Shown piece by piece: positions 1-8,500 of a stretch of DNA of 21,731 bases. Positions within the stretch are counted from its first letter, which is position 1; each line of letters opens with the position of its first letter. The translations under genes were made by a program, and so were the position numbers. The notes below the pieces were generated by a model, which had not been told where the DNA came from, did no database searches, and saw only the letters and a list, made by a program, of their open reading frames with translations. The stretch lies in IMG/VR virus record IMGVR_UViG_3300017719_000258, positions 1 to 21,731 of that record, one strand, 5' to 3'. The DNA comes from a virus.

Positions 1-3000
1 AAGTAGTTGCGGCACTTGAACTGTATCCTGCTCGAATTAGCTGAACATCGTTTACTGTGTTCGCATTCATTAGAGAGCTAGTTACGCCCGAGTGTAAGTT
101 TACTTCTATTTTTGATTGAGGAGCAGTAGTGCCGATACCAACGTTGCCTGTATACCGAATTCTCATTGCTTCGGTCATGTTATTGGTAGAGAATGCCATA
201 TCATCTGTAGAAGTGTACTCTATTGCACCCCTACTTGTGTCTAAGCTATCACCAAACTGCAGTACAGCAGACGAAGTATTACTTCCTGCTTGAATTATTA
301 CTTTTGCTTCTCCGCTTGCATGTTTTACATGAAGATTTGAAGCAGGAGCAGTAGTGCCGATACCTATATTTCCGTTTTCTAATATAGTTTGTCTAACATT
401 TCCATTGTTAGTGGCGAATTTCATATCACCATCATCATTTTGTATTCTAATTCTACCTGTAGCTCCTCCACTATTATAGTCCATTACAATAGTGGTTGGG
501 TTGGTATCTGTGCCTAAAATCCTTAACTGAGAGTTATCTGCTCCAGAAATATCAAGCTTAAAATTTGGAGAAGTAGTGCCAATACCTACATTACCACCTG
601 TTAAAATATACAAGTAATCTTCTGTTCCACCTGCTCCTAGTGATAAAGCATGATTGGAAGCTGCTCTCATTTTAAATTTATTATTAGTATTCCAACTAAT
701 TAAACCAGCGGACCCATTATTATATGTTGTTGTATCACCAAAATCAGTAGTGCCCTCAATTTCTAGCTTATAGTTAGGAGAAGTAGTGCCGATACCAACG
801 TTGCCCGTTTTATCAACCAGCATATGAACATCAGTGCCGTTCATAATTCTGAAGTCAGCTCTACCAGTTCCCTCAAAGTCTCTTATTAAATCAAAGAAAT
901 GGTCTTGGTTTTCATCACTATCTTGATGTGCAGTAATCTTATTATAGGTGTCACTTACATCAATTTGTATTGCTTGATTGGCATCTCGACCAACTGCAAA
1001 AACTCCTGTTCCGTCGCCTGTATATGCTAAAATATGTTTGTTTGACTCCCAAGCATCGTCCCCAAAACTGTACGTCCAGGTAGCATCTTCGTTACTCCCG
1101 CAATCTACTGTAAGTCCTGCACCATTTGCTGCACTTCCGTTTGTTGAGCCGCTCGCAAGAGTAATATTCTTATCGTCTACGGTAAGAGTAGTAGAGTTGA
1201 TTGTAGTAGTTGTGCCGTCAACTTGCAGATTACCCGCGATTACTACGGTTCCGGTATCATCTCCGTGTGCTGCTGGGTCGATTGTAAAGGTAGCAGGTCC
1301 TCGAAGATATCCAGTAGTTGTAATGTTACCAGAAGAGATTGTGCCAGTATTAACTTGACCAGACAGGTAAAGGTCTTTGAAGCGTGCATTTGTATTTCCA
1401 AGGTCAATTGCATTATCTCGGGCGTTTCCTGAAGCAGTAGCAGGGTAAATTTTATCACTAGCATCTACAAAGCGAAGTCTTGTATCGTCTGTTCCAATAA
1501 ATAGGTCTGCGTCTTTGGCGCCAATACTACCTACTGTTGCTCCGTTCTTTCGTATAAGAACTACATCGCCGTCTGTAGATATTCTATTAAAAATAGCGGC
1601 AGCATTCTCAGAGCGAGAAGCCCACATATAGCCATCGGATAACCCGGAGCCAGTAACTGAAGAGCTATTTCCCGCATAAGCTGTAGCACCTACTAATAAG
1701 TTACCTCCGGAATTAAATCTAGCATATTCAGTTTCTGTCGTTCCATTATCACCACTAAATCGAATGGCACCATTAGAGGTACCATTTCTCGACTTAATTA
1801 TGATGGCATCACTAAGTTGACGTATTTCTCCTATAGTGTTCGTTCCGTCTGAATCATTAAGGTACAAACGAGGAACACTTCCGGTTATCCAAGTACCTCC
1901 TGATAAGTAAAGGTCTTTGAAGCGTGCGGCTGAAGCGCCTAAATCTGTAGTGGCATCTTCACTAGCACCGGAACTATCAGAAGGTCTAATTGCCGCGTTA
2001 TCAAATCGGAATCCAGAGCCAGAGCCGTAATTATTATGAATGTAAAAACGACCGAGATTACTACCAATACTGCCTACTGCCGAGTTGTCCTTGCGGAACT
2101 CTGCAATCGTCCCGTCGGAAGTTTTGCGATTAAAATAAGCGGCCGCTGTTCCATCTGTTGTTGCGACTAGTTCTCCGGTGTTTTTAAGCTCAGCACCTAC
2201 AGTATTTGTAGCGTCTTGAGAGGTTTTACCAACCAGCAGGTGACCGCCATTGGTGATACGTACGGCCTCCGCAGAACCTATGTTAAACGCAAGATCCAAG
2301 GGTGTAGTGCTAGCGTTCCCTGCTCTGCTATAGATTCTATTTACAGAATCATTAGGCAAAAACAGCATAGCTCCGTTGCCTGTCGTAGTTTCAAAAGTAG
2401 ACGTGCCTTTAACGTGGAGCGTTCTATTAGGCGAAATCGTGCCCAGCCCTAACCGCTCCGCAGAAGCATCCCAGAAGAACCTCGGAGTCGTGCCCGTATC
2501 TTCGTAGAAGCTGATATCGCCTGTAGAATTATCAATTTGTAAACGACGGGTAAAGGTATCTTCTGCATCATTTGCAGTGTGGTATTGGAAGGAGCCTCCA
2601 GCAATACGTAGTCGAGTATTTAAATCAGTAGTGTCCGACTCAACAAAAGTTAGTTTGGGTGCCGCTGAAGTAATTTTTGCAACACCATTAACAGTCAAAC
2701 CGTCGCTGACCACATTACCAGTTACGTCGATGCCTGTGGAGGTTGTGGCTAGTTTGGCGGCGTTGTTATGATAGATCGTAACTGCACCGTCCTCTATACC
2801 TTCTAAAAATCTTTCATTGGTTGTCTTTGAGCGCAAGGATAAATTTGTAGCCCGAATACGTAAGTCACCCGTGCCGCCTTCGTCAATATAGCTATTAGAC
2901 CCATCATGATAGATTTGAAGATCATTTCCGTCTCCAATAACAATGCGCACGTTATCCGCCAGATTTAAGTTTCCGGTGAAATCAAGTCCTGAACTAGAAG

Positions 3001-3166
3001 TTGCGTCTCCTCCAATTTCTACAATGGATTCTGTACCGCCCACACTTTTCTTGATGTACATTTTGCCATCATAAGTGTTAAGAGCTACTTCGCCGAGGGC
3101 GAGTTGAGACGTAGTTGGGACAGCGTTCTGAGTTCCAGAACGCTTGAGTTTAATCGTTTGCGCCAT
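1..3166 (-). CDS. Long modular tail fibre protein (partial, C-terminus outside window)
   Basis: The frame opens at an ATG at 3166 behind a strong GGAGGAG ribosome site and has no stop down to base 1, giving at least 1055 residues. It is probably a trimeric receptor-binding fibre. The first 45 or so residues (MAQTIKLKRS..., then LALGEVALNTYDGKMYIK) resemble the N-terminal domain of phage tropism determinants and match the start of the next gene upstream, so this is probably the virion-attachment end. A NDLQIYHDGSNSYI motif follows. After it come two 180-residue modules ending in ARFKDLYLSG, a hinge-like stretch near residues 644-672 (VDGTTTTINSTTLTVDDKN), and four roughly 70-75-residue GN(V/I)GIGTT(S/A)P repeats that run to the edge. 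Fibres of this type often end in an S74-like self-cleaving chaperone domain, but that part is not visible here. The fibre call is confident; the receptor is unknown. Confidence 0.88.
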   Translation of the reverse strand, partial: MAQTIKLKRSGTQNAVPTTSQLALGEVALNTYDGKMYIKKSVGGTESIVEIGGDATSSSGLDFTGNLNLADNVRIVIGDGNDLQIYHDGSNSYIDEGGTGDLRIRATNLSLRSKTTNERFLEGIEDGAVTIYHNNAAKLATTSTGIDVTGNVVSDGLTVNGVAKITSAAPKLTFVESDTTDLNTRLRIAGGSFQYHTANDAEDTFTRRLQIDNSTGDISFYEDTGTTPRFFWDASAERLGLGTISPNRTLHVKGTSTFETTTGNGAMLFLPNDSVNRIYSRAGNASTTPLDLAFNIGSAEAVRITNGGHLLVGKTSQDATNTVGAELKNTGELVATTDGTAAAYFNRKTSDGTIAEFRKDNSAVGSIGSNLGRFYIHNNYGSGSGFRFDNAAIRPSDSSGASEDATTDLGASAARFKDLYLSGGTWITGSVPRLYLNDSDGTNTIGEIRQLSDAIIIKSRNGTSNGAIRFSGDNGTTETEYARFNSGGNLLVGATAYAGNSSSVTGSGLSDGYMWASRSENAAAIFNRISTDGDVVLIRKNGATVGSIGAKDADLFIGTDDTRLRFVDASDKIYPATASGNARDNAIDLGNTNARFKDLYLSGQVNTGTISSGNITTTGYLRGPATFTIDPAAHGDDTGTVVIAGNLQVDGTTTTINSTTLTVDDKNITLASGSTNGSAANGAGLTVDCGSNEDATWTYSFGDDAWESNKHILAYTGDGTGVFAVGRDANQAIQIDVSDTYNKITAHQDSDENQDHFFDLIRDFEGTGRADFRIMNGTDVHMLVDKTGNVGIGTTSPNYKLEIEGTTDFGDTTTYNNGSAGLISWNTNNKFKMRAASNHALSLGAGGTEDYLYILTGGNVGIGTTSPNFKLDISGADNSQLRILGTDTNPTTIVMDYNSGGATGRIRIQNDDGDMKFATNNGNVRQTILENGNIGIGTTAPASNLHVKHASGEAKVIIQAGSNTSSAVLQFGDSLDTSRGAIEYTSTDDMAFSTNNMTEAMRIRYTGNVGIGTTAPQSKIEVNLHSGVTSSLMNANTVNDVQLIRAGYSSSAATT
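119..805 (-). repeat. Four GNVGIGTTSP-type repeats in the fibre
   Basis: The 10-residue motif GN(V/I)GIGTT(S/A)P is encoded at 776-805, 566-595, 344-373 and 119-148. The spacing is 210, 222 and 225 bases, or 70, 74 and 75 residues. A degenerate relative (RLGLGTISPNRTLHV) lies near 2429-2458. Each motif starts a beta-rich unit continuing with a (Y/F)KL(E/D)I-like strand. The spans between motifs differ in sequence, so this is a repeated protein fold rather than a recent DNA duplication. Confidence 0.85.
1367..1927 (-). repeat. 180-residue fibre module, boundary repeat
   Basis: A perfect 21-base direct repeat occupies 1367-1387 and 1907-1927, exactly 540 bases apart. It encodes the ARFKDLYLSG boundary of two successive modules. 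Each module also carries NLLVG or LLVG, FNR, (S/T)DG, RK and VGSIG in the same order. The 21-base identity is greater than in the flanks, so the boundary may be a recombination joint between fibre modules. Confidence 0.75.
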
Positions 3167-3213
3167 GTGGCTCCTCCATAACTATGCGTATTTACGCGAG
3201 AGGTGAGTATTTT

Positions 3214-4677
3214 TTAGAATGATCCGCCGTCGAGTGCGTTTGTCCAAGCAGGGGTGCCAGTTGAATCGACAGAAAGAAGTTGTCCTACGCTATTACTGGA
3301 ATCATATGCTCCTACAGCAGTAACAAGAAGTCCTCCAGCGCCGTTTCCATAGATGACACCTTTTGAAGTAAAGGTTCCTCTACCTGTACCGCCATGTGCG
3401 ACTGCGAGATCTGTATCGAGAGCAAGTGAGCCAAACTTTGCAGCACCCGCTGTACCTGAAATCACATTTGAAGTATTTGTTGCGTCAGGAATAAATGTAA
3501 ACTGTTGAGCACTGTCATCATAACCAAAGAAGCCGAGCTTAGCAGCGGTACCATTGTGCCAACGGAACTCCACACCGCGATCGAGGTCGTCATCAGTTGT
3601 TGGAGCTGTGTCTCCTCCTAGAGTAAGAAGAGGATCGTCAAGAGTAACAGTTTCGGAATTAACAGTAGTAGTTGTGCCATTTACTGTAAGGTTTCCGGTA
3701 ATTGTTGCATTGCCGTCAACCGAAATATTTGTTGAAGTAATATCGTCAGAAGTAAGAGTACCATTTACACTAACATTGTTAAACGTTACATTCGAAGTTG
3801 TAGCAACATCCTGGCCGATAGAGAAAGCTACCTGATTGTTACTAACTGCTGTAGTTACGCCTGTGCCACCATCAAAGTGAAGAGTTTCTTGTAATACAAC
3901 AGTATCCGAACCCGTATCACCAGTAATAACAAAGTCTGCTGTAAATTCTGCTGCTTGAGTTAAACGACCTTGTGCGTCTACTGTAAATTGAGCGAGTTGA
4001 GTAGCAGAACCGTACTGTCCAGCAGTAACTGCCGTGTTGTCAAGATCAATTTTTACATTGTCGTCAGTAACAGCAGTAGTAAGAGCAGTACCTCCTTCAA
4101 AGTTAAGAGTCTCAGAAAGAAGCGCTACACCATCAGAACCGCTATCGCCTGTAATATTGAGAGTTGTTGCGATTGTGACTTCGCTTGCAGCTGTTAATCG
4201 TCCTTTTGCGTCTACTGTAAATGTCGGAATTGAAGTTGTTCCGCCATATGAGCCTGCAGTTACAGAAGTATCTATAAGGCTAATTGTATGCCCGATACCT
4301 TCGCCGGTAGCAGCACCTGTAGTTGCAATTTGACCTGCAGTACCTATAAGAGTTGCAACATAGTTACCTACAGTATGAGTACCTAAATCGACACTGTTAT
4401 TTTGTTGAGCAACGTTGACTGTCCAAACGCCAGTACCTGAGTTATAGCTACCTGTGCCTGCTACGTCACCTGTAATTGCAAGTGCGTTCGTTGTTACTAG
4501 GTCATCAATAATATCAGTATGATATTGACCCCCAATAACAAGAATATCTCCAGTACCGCCGCCGGGCTGACCAATAAAGAGCTTTTTACTACTTTGTGAA
4601 TACGCTAATTCACCCGGCTGTAGTGAGCTGGGTGCCGCCGTGCTAGTACTGCGTTTGATCTTAATTGTTTGAGCCAT
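3214..4677 (-). CDS. Tail fibre / receptor-binding protein paralogue, 487 aa
   Basis: This is a complete fibre-like protein. Its first 10 residues, MAQTIKIKRS, match the next fibre downstream (MAQTIKLKRS), and the homology continues through PGELAYSQSSKKLFIG, so the two probably share an attachment domain. Residues 136-211 and 213-285 form two tandem beta-rich repeats (TSVTAGSYG...FTVDAKGRLT and TAVTAGQYG...FTVDAQGRLT). Residues 328-355 (VNGTTTTVNSETVTLDD) repeat a hinge motif also found in the large fibre. The protein ends in ALDGGSF, close to the LDAGAF end of the gene just upstream. The start has GGAG about 8 bases before the ATG. It lies between a 136-aa structural gene (20-base gap) and the long fibre (47-base gap). 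It could be a short side fibre or an adaptor carrying the long fibre; the sequence does not decide. Confidence 0.87.
   Translation of the reverse strand: MAQTIKIKRSTSTAAPSSLQPGELAYSQSSKKLFIGQPGGGTGDILVIGGQYHTDIIDDLVTTNALAITGDVAGTGSYNSGTGVWTVNVAQQNNSVDLGTHTVGNYVATLIGTAGQIATTGAATGEGIGHTISLIDTSVTAGSYGGTTSIPTFTVDAKGRLTAASEVTIATTLNITGDSGSDGVALLSETLNFEGGTALTTAVTDDNVKIDLDNTAVTAGQYGSATQLAQFTVDAQGRLTQAAEFTADFVITGDTGSDTVVLQETLHFDGGTGVTTAVSNNQVAFSIGQDVATTSNVTFNNVSVNGTLTSDDITSTNISVDGNATITGNLTVNGTTTTVNSETVTLDDPLLTLGGDTAPTTDDDLDRGVEFRWHNGTAAKLGFFGYDDSAQQFTFIPDATNTSNVISGTAGAAKFGSLALDTDLAVAHGGTGRGTFTSKGVIYGNGAGGLLVTAVGAYDSSNSVGQLLSVDSTGTPAWTNALDGGSF
3823..4272 (-). repeat. Tandem about 75-residue repeats in the 487-aa fibre
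   Basis: Residues 136-211 and 213-285 align along their full length. Shared landmarks are VTAG(S/Q)YG, FTVDA(K/Q)GRLT, ITGD(S/T)GSD, ETL(N/H)F(E/D)GGT and TTAV. The copies are clearly diverged, so the duplication is old and the unit is probably a structural beta domain of the shaft. Confidence 0.8.
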
Positions 4678-4697
4678 TTAAAAACTCCGATTTGCCT

Positions 4698-5108
4698 TTA
4701 AAAGGCTCCTGCATCTAGCGTATCTGAATCTGGTGAGTCGTCTCCTATCATTATAGGTACAAACTCAAAGTTTCCTTCGCTAGTTTCGCGGTATACTTTT
4801 AGTTGATTATCATTTGTGTCATACCAAGTGTCTCCTTCTTCTACATTTGAGCCAGTTGGTGCGTCATCGGAACGAAAGTCTTGGTCTGCGAGCTGCTGAA
4901 GAGCATCTTGCAAGTTATTTGCAGTTACTGTACCGTGAGGTACAAAAGCAATTCCCGCAGCCGTACTTGTTACGGAAGGAATCGCTAAATTATTTATTTC
5001 TATAGTATTAACGTCTTCTGTTATTGAGACTTGAACTTTTCCACTCTCAGTAACAGAAACCTCTGTTACATCTTCAGAAATATCTATTGTTACTCCGGAA
5101 ACTGACAT
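4698..5108 (-). CDS. Small tail-fibre-associated structural protein, 136 aa
   Basis: This acidic protein probably belongs to the fibre assembly. Its N-terminal half is rich in short alternating beta-strand patterns (VTIDISEDVTEVSVTESGKV). The middle holds a short helical segment (NNLQDALQQLADQDF, about residues 64-78). The C-terminal part carries GDTWYDTNDNQLKVYRE, a motif common in phage tail fibre and tail needle proteins, and ends in LDAGAF. The ATG overlaps the stop of the upstream 113-aa gene in a TAATG arrangement, so the two are probably made together. The gene belongs to the transcript started by the promoter at 5469-5497. No enzymatic motif is visible. An adaptor between the tail tip and the following fibre is one possibility; the exact role is unknown. 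Confidence 0.72.
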   Translation of the reverse strand: MSVSGVTIDISEDVTEVSVTESGKVQVSITEDVNTIEINNLAIPSVTSTAAGIAFVPHGTVTANNLQDALQQLADQDFRSDDAPTGSNVEEGDTWYDTNDNQLKVYRETSEGNFEFVPIMIGDDSPDSDTLDAGAF

Positions 5109-5449
5109 TATCGTGTTACTTCTTGGTTAAGTGTAACCTCTCCCTGTAGTAGGCGTTTAACAGTACCATTTCCAGTAGTAAATATTTCTAAATCATAGTA
5201 ATATCGTCCTGCAGAAATACCGGAAGAAGCGGAGTTAGGAAGCTCCATTTTTAGTACTCCACCTGTAGCATCAGGTATTGTACAAGTAAAGCTGGCAGCA
5301 GCGTCTCCAGAAGCATCTTTTTTAGTGCGCAATTGTGCTCTCGCTGAATAGTTAGTGAGGTCTTTAATTGAACCGGATTGCTTTACGACTAAGTCTATGA
5401 CAAAGTCTGATCCTTGGTCAATAACTAGATTATATGTTGCCGCTGCCAT
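5108..5449 (-). CDS. Small virion protein, BppU-N-like, 113 aa
   Basis: This is the first gene of the fibre transcript. Its start has AGGAG about 7 bases before the ATG, on a predicted leader of only about a dozen bases. The pattern is that of a small immunoglobulin-like beta domain: YNLVIDQGSDFVIDLVVKQ, then LTNYSARAQLRTKK (about residues 31-44), then ISAGRYYYDLEIFTTGNGTVKRLLQGEVTLNQEVTR. This layout resembles the N-terminal domain of upper baseplate proteins (BppU) and small proteins found beside tail fibres in marine phages. It probably sits in the tail tip or at a fibre base. The family resemblance comes from memory of the pattern, not from a search, and another small structural role is possible. 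Confidence 0.7.
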   Translation of the reverse strand: MAAATYNLVIDQGSDFVIDLVVKQSGSIKDLTNYSARAQLRTKKDASGDAAASFTCTIPDATGGVLKMELPNSASSGISAGRYYYDLEIFTTGNGTVKRLLQGEVTLNQEVTR

Positions 5450-5468
5450 TTCTTTCTCCTATTGTGGA

Positions 5469-5516
5469 ATTATAGCCCACAGGACATATTATGTCAAGAT
5501 TTATTTTTTGGAGGTA
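5469..5516 (-). promoter_or_regulatory. Perfect sigma70-type promoter for the fibre genes
   Basis: On the minus strand TTGACA (5492-5497) and TATAAT (5469-5474) are separated by exactly 17 bases. An A/T-rich block upstream (to 5516, touching the J stop codon) looks like an UP element and matches 24 of 26 bases of the block at 18015-18040. The expected start lies near 5462, about a dozen bases before the ATG of the 113-aa gene, so the leader is very short but still holds AGGAG. Confidence 0.88.
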
Positions 5517-8500
5517 TTACGTACCGAGGTATCCAATTTTAACTCGCAAAACTGGAGTCGAAGCATTATCATAAATTTCTATCTTTGCTCCTGTTGTATT
5601 GCCGTTTTCATCAGTGTCTGTCATACGAATACCCCCTCCTGTGGTACTGGCAATTAAAAGCTCATTTGAAGTTATACTGTTTGCTGCAATTTCACTAGCT
5701 CCTATTGATCCATCAACTATTAGGTCTCCTGATATGAACGAAGCAGCAGCAGTCCAAGTACCATTACTACTAGCCGACTGAGCAACAGTGCACTTCCAAC
5801 CGTAGGAAGGGGTAGCGGTATTATTTGTACTTACTACCGCAATGTCACCTACTATAGCATAGCGCCCTAAGGCAGCAAGGACTCGCGCATTAGTAACTAA
5901 AGTTACATCACTAGCGGCAGTAGCAGTATTTATATCAAGATTAAAGAAGGCAACGCCGGGGTCTCCATCATCCCCGGGACTTCCATTATCTCCTCTCGCA
6001 GCAATTAATGTAGTTAGAACCGTAGTTGTACTGTCTGTAAAAGTAATTGTGGTTTTGTTCCACATATAAGGTAGAGCTTCAGTTAAAGCCCCTGCATCAC
6101 TAAAAGTTGAGTACCAAGTACTTGTAGGAGCAGTAGTAGCGCTAGAACCCCGCTGGTACTCTTCTCCAATTGATGAGATACCTACTCCGTCTTCTACAAA
6201 TTGAGTTATTAAAGTTACAGCGCTATCATCAAAAGTGCTGTTCGATCTGGAGTTTCTGTTAAAGTTCCAAAGATACTGATTTGTAGATGTAGGAGTCTGA
6301 GGACTTGTAGTCCAATTTGTATCAATTGTAGTTCCACTAGAATATCTTCCAGGCGCTGTAGTGCTGTTAGTAAGTCTATAGTACTCTGTAGTGCCCGTGT
6401 AGCTTACTCCAGGGCTTCCAGGGTCCCCAGGGCTTCCATCAGTTCTTTGCGCGTATATAACGGCAGTGCTTGTAGTGTCTGCAGCCGCTGCATCATCTCC
6501 AGGCGTACTTGCATACAGTACAACTATAACCCAAATTTTTTGTCCGTCTGCGGTTAAGGAAGGAGGAGACTTATTCCAGTTAGAAGGAGCTGTATAGTCG
6601 TTATTAGTAAAGTTATACGTAGGAGCAGTAAAAGAAGGAGCGTTTCCTGTAGTAGCATTTGAGTAAAAATATACTTCTGCTACTGCATTACCATCTACTC
6701 TGTAGGGAGTGCCCCAACTCCATTGATTAGTAGTTGTGTTTAACTGGCCTTTTACAGCCCATAAGGGGTCTGTGCCTGTGGGCGGATTGTCTGTCCAAGT
6801 AGCGGGGGAAGAAGTACCATCTGTAGGTATGCCTCCTGTACCTGTAGCTGTAGGAGCCGTGGCCTTACGAGTAAATACCAAATTAATACTAGATCCAGCA
6901 ACACCTGCAGGCCCTTCAAGCGTAGTATCTATAGAAATTAAAGACTTAAATGTGGAGCTTGTCCCGTCCGCAGATTTTGTTGTTTCTGCTACGATTGTAT
7001 CTGCTTGGAAATCAATTAGTAAAGTATTGTACTCGTGAGCAGACCCTGATATAGCAGTATCAAAAGATCTGTCGATACGTAAATGAGTATCATTTACAAC
7101 GTGTGTAACAACAGCGGCTTGTGTAGTATTAAATTTAATTATTTGCCCTGCAACGTATTCTCCGTCAAAATTAGTAGAACTACCAGTTACTTTATTTGAA
7201 CCTTTAGCTACTGATACAGTCCCTGCTCCAGAGTCAAAGTCATTATTTGCAATAACATCTTTCCAATAGGGAGTTTTAAAAGCAGGGTTATCTACAAACT
7301 TGATAGCCTTTAAGGCTTGGGCACTAGAATCAAAAAGAATAAAATTAGTGTCTCCGTCCGCAATAGTGGAATCTACAGTGTCTACCGCAGCTACAGTATT
7401 GTTATATACTGAAGTAGGGCTACCCGCGGCCGCAAATAAAACAGTGGAACCTTCAAAATCTAAATTAAAATTACTATCTAATAGTAGCTTTGAGGCACTT
7501 GTGCCTCCAACTGGCAAACCTTGTTTGCTTCTAGCACACTTTATAGGAAACTTATCTTGTACTTTTATCTGTGCAGGGGTCATACTAGATCTACGACCCA
7601 CAGTATCAATTGTTCTTACTGATACTTTAAGTTTTTGATCTGGAACGTTCTCTAGTAAAATTTCTGTAGTATCTGCTGCTACCGTAATAGGGCTTTCTTG
7701 TGTTACAATATTATGAAAAATTTCAAAGGATCGAACATTAATTGCAAGACTTCCGTCCTCGTCCACCGGAAAGTCCCATACAACTCGAACTTCATTGCCT
7801 GCTTTTAAAGGGTCCGGCGCTTCGAACAAATACAAGTTCGCAGGAGGATATATCTCTCCATCAGCATAGTAACTTGGTGTAATACTTCTCTCAATTACTA
7901 AACTAAACTCATCATTTTCGATTGCATCATTTTTTTCTTGAAAATATTGAATTGCGGTAATAGAATATGTTTGCTTATCGTCCTCGGTAATACCAACAAT
8001 CTTATACTCTTTTTCCGATCCGTCAATGCGAGTTCCGTCACTATTTTCTATAAGCAACATCCATATCGCACCGGCGGGAGGAGCCGAAGGAAAAGCATCG
8101 ATAGAGGCAACAGTTAAAGTACTAGTAGTACCAGCACTATTTGTAATAGTTTCTTGGATTATTTTAGTATTTTTATGCCCTGTAGCACCGCCGTCTTCAA
8201 GGTCAGGGTCTTCAAATACTAGGCTTAATTTGTACACTTTACCTGATTGAATAGTAACATTCCTATCTAGAACAATACTCGTAGTACTAGAACTATTACT
8301 AACTCTGCCGCTATATGCAATATTATACTCATCGGCATCTTGTACTTTAATTACATCTCCTGGAGCTAAAAAAGAAGCATTAATAGATGTTGAAAATCCT
8401 AATATTTCTGTTTGGTTAATTGCTGTCCAGAGCTTCCATCTACCAAAACGTATAGCTTGTCCTTCTGAAGTACACCCAAATGCAACTGCCTTCTCTCTAA

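Noticed and set aside
978-1358. Plus-strand open frame of 126 codons
   Set aside because: It lies wholly inside the long fibre gene on the other strand. It looks like a shadow, with no ribosome site, and its composition mirrors the Thr/Ser-rich fibre.
3186-3197. Palindrome GCGTATTTACGC between the fibre genes as terminator or operator
   Set aside because: The stem is only 4-5 bp and no T run follows. The 10 bases GAGAGGTGAG shared with the promoter region at 18004 are not enough to call a site.
1-4677. Diversity-generating retroelement target in the fibres
   Set aside because: The N-terminus resembles tropism determinants, but no reverse transcriptase, template repeat or variable repeat is present in the window.
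4693-4705. Palindrome GCCTTTAAAAGGC near the end of the 136-aa gene as a terminator
   Set aside because: It is A/T-rich with almost no loop and has no strong T tract. It overlaps the stop codon and is more likely chance.
5500-5525. Terminator after J
   Set aside because: Only GGTA/TACC (4 bp) can pair and the following A run has the wrong base for a minus-strand terminator.
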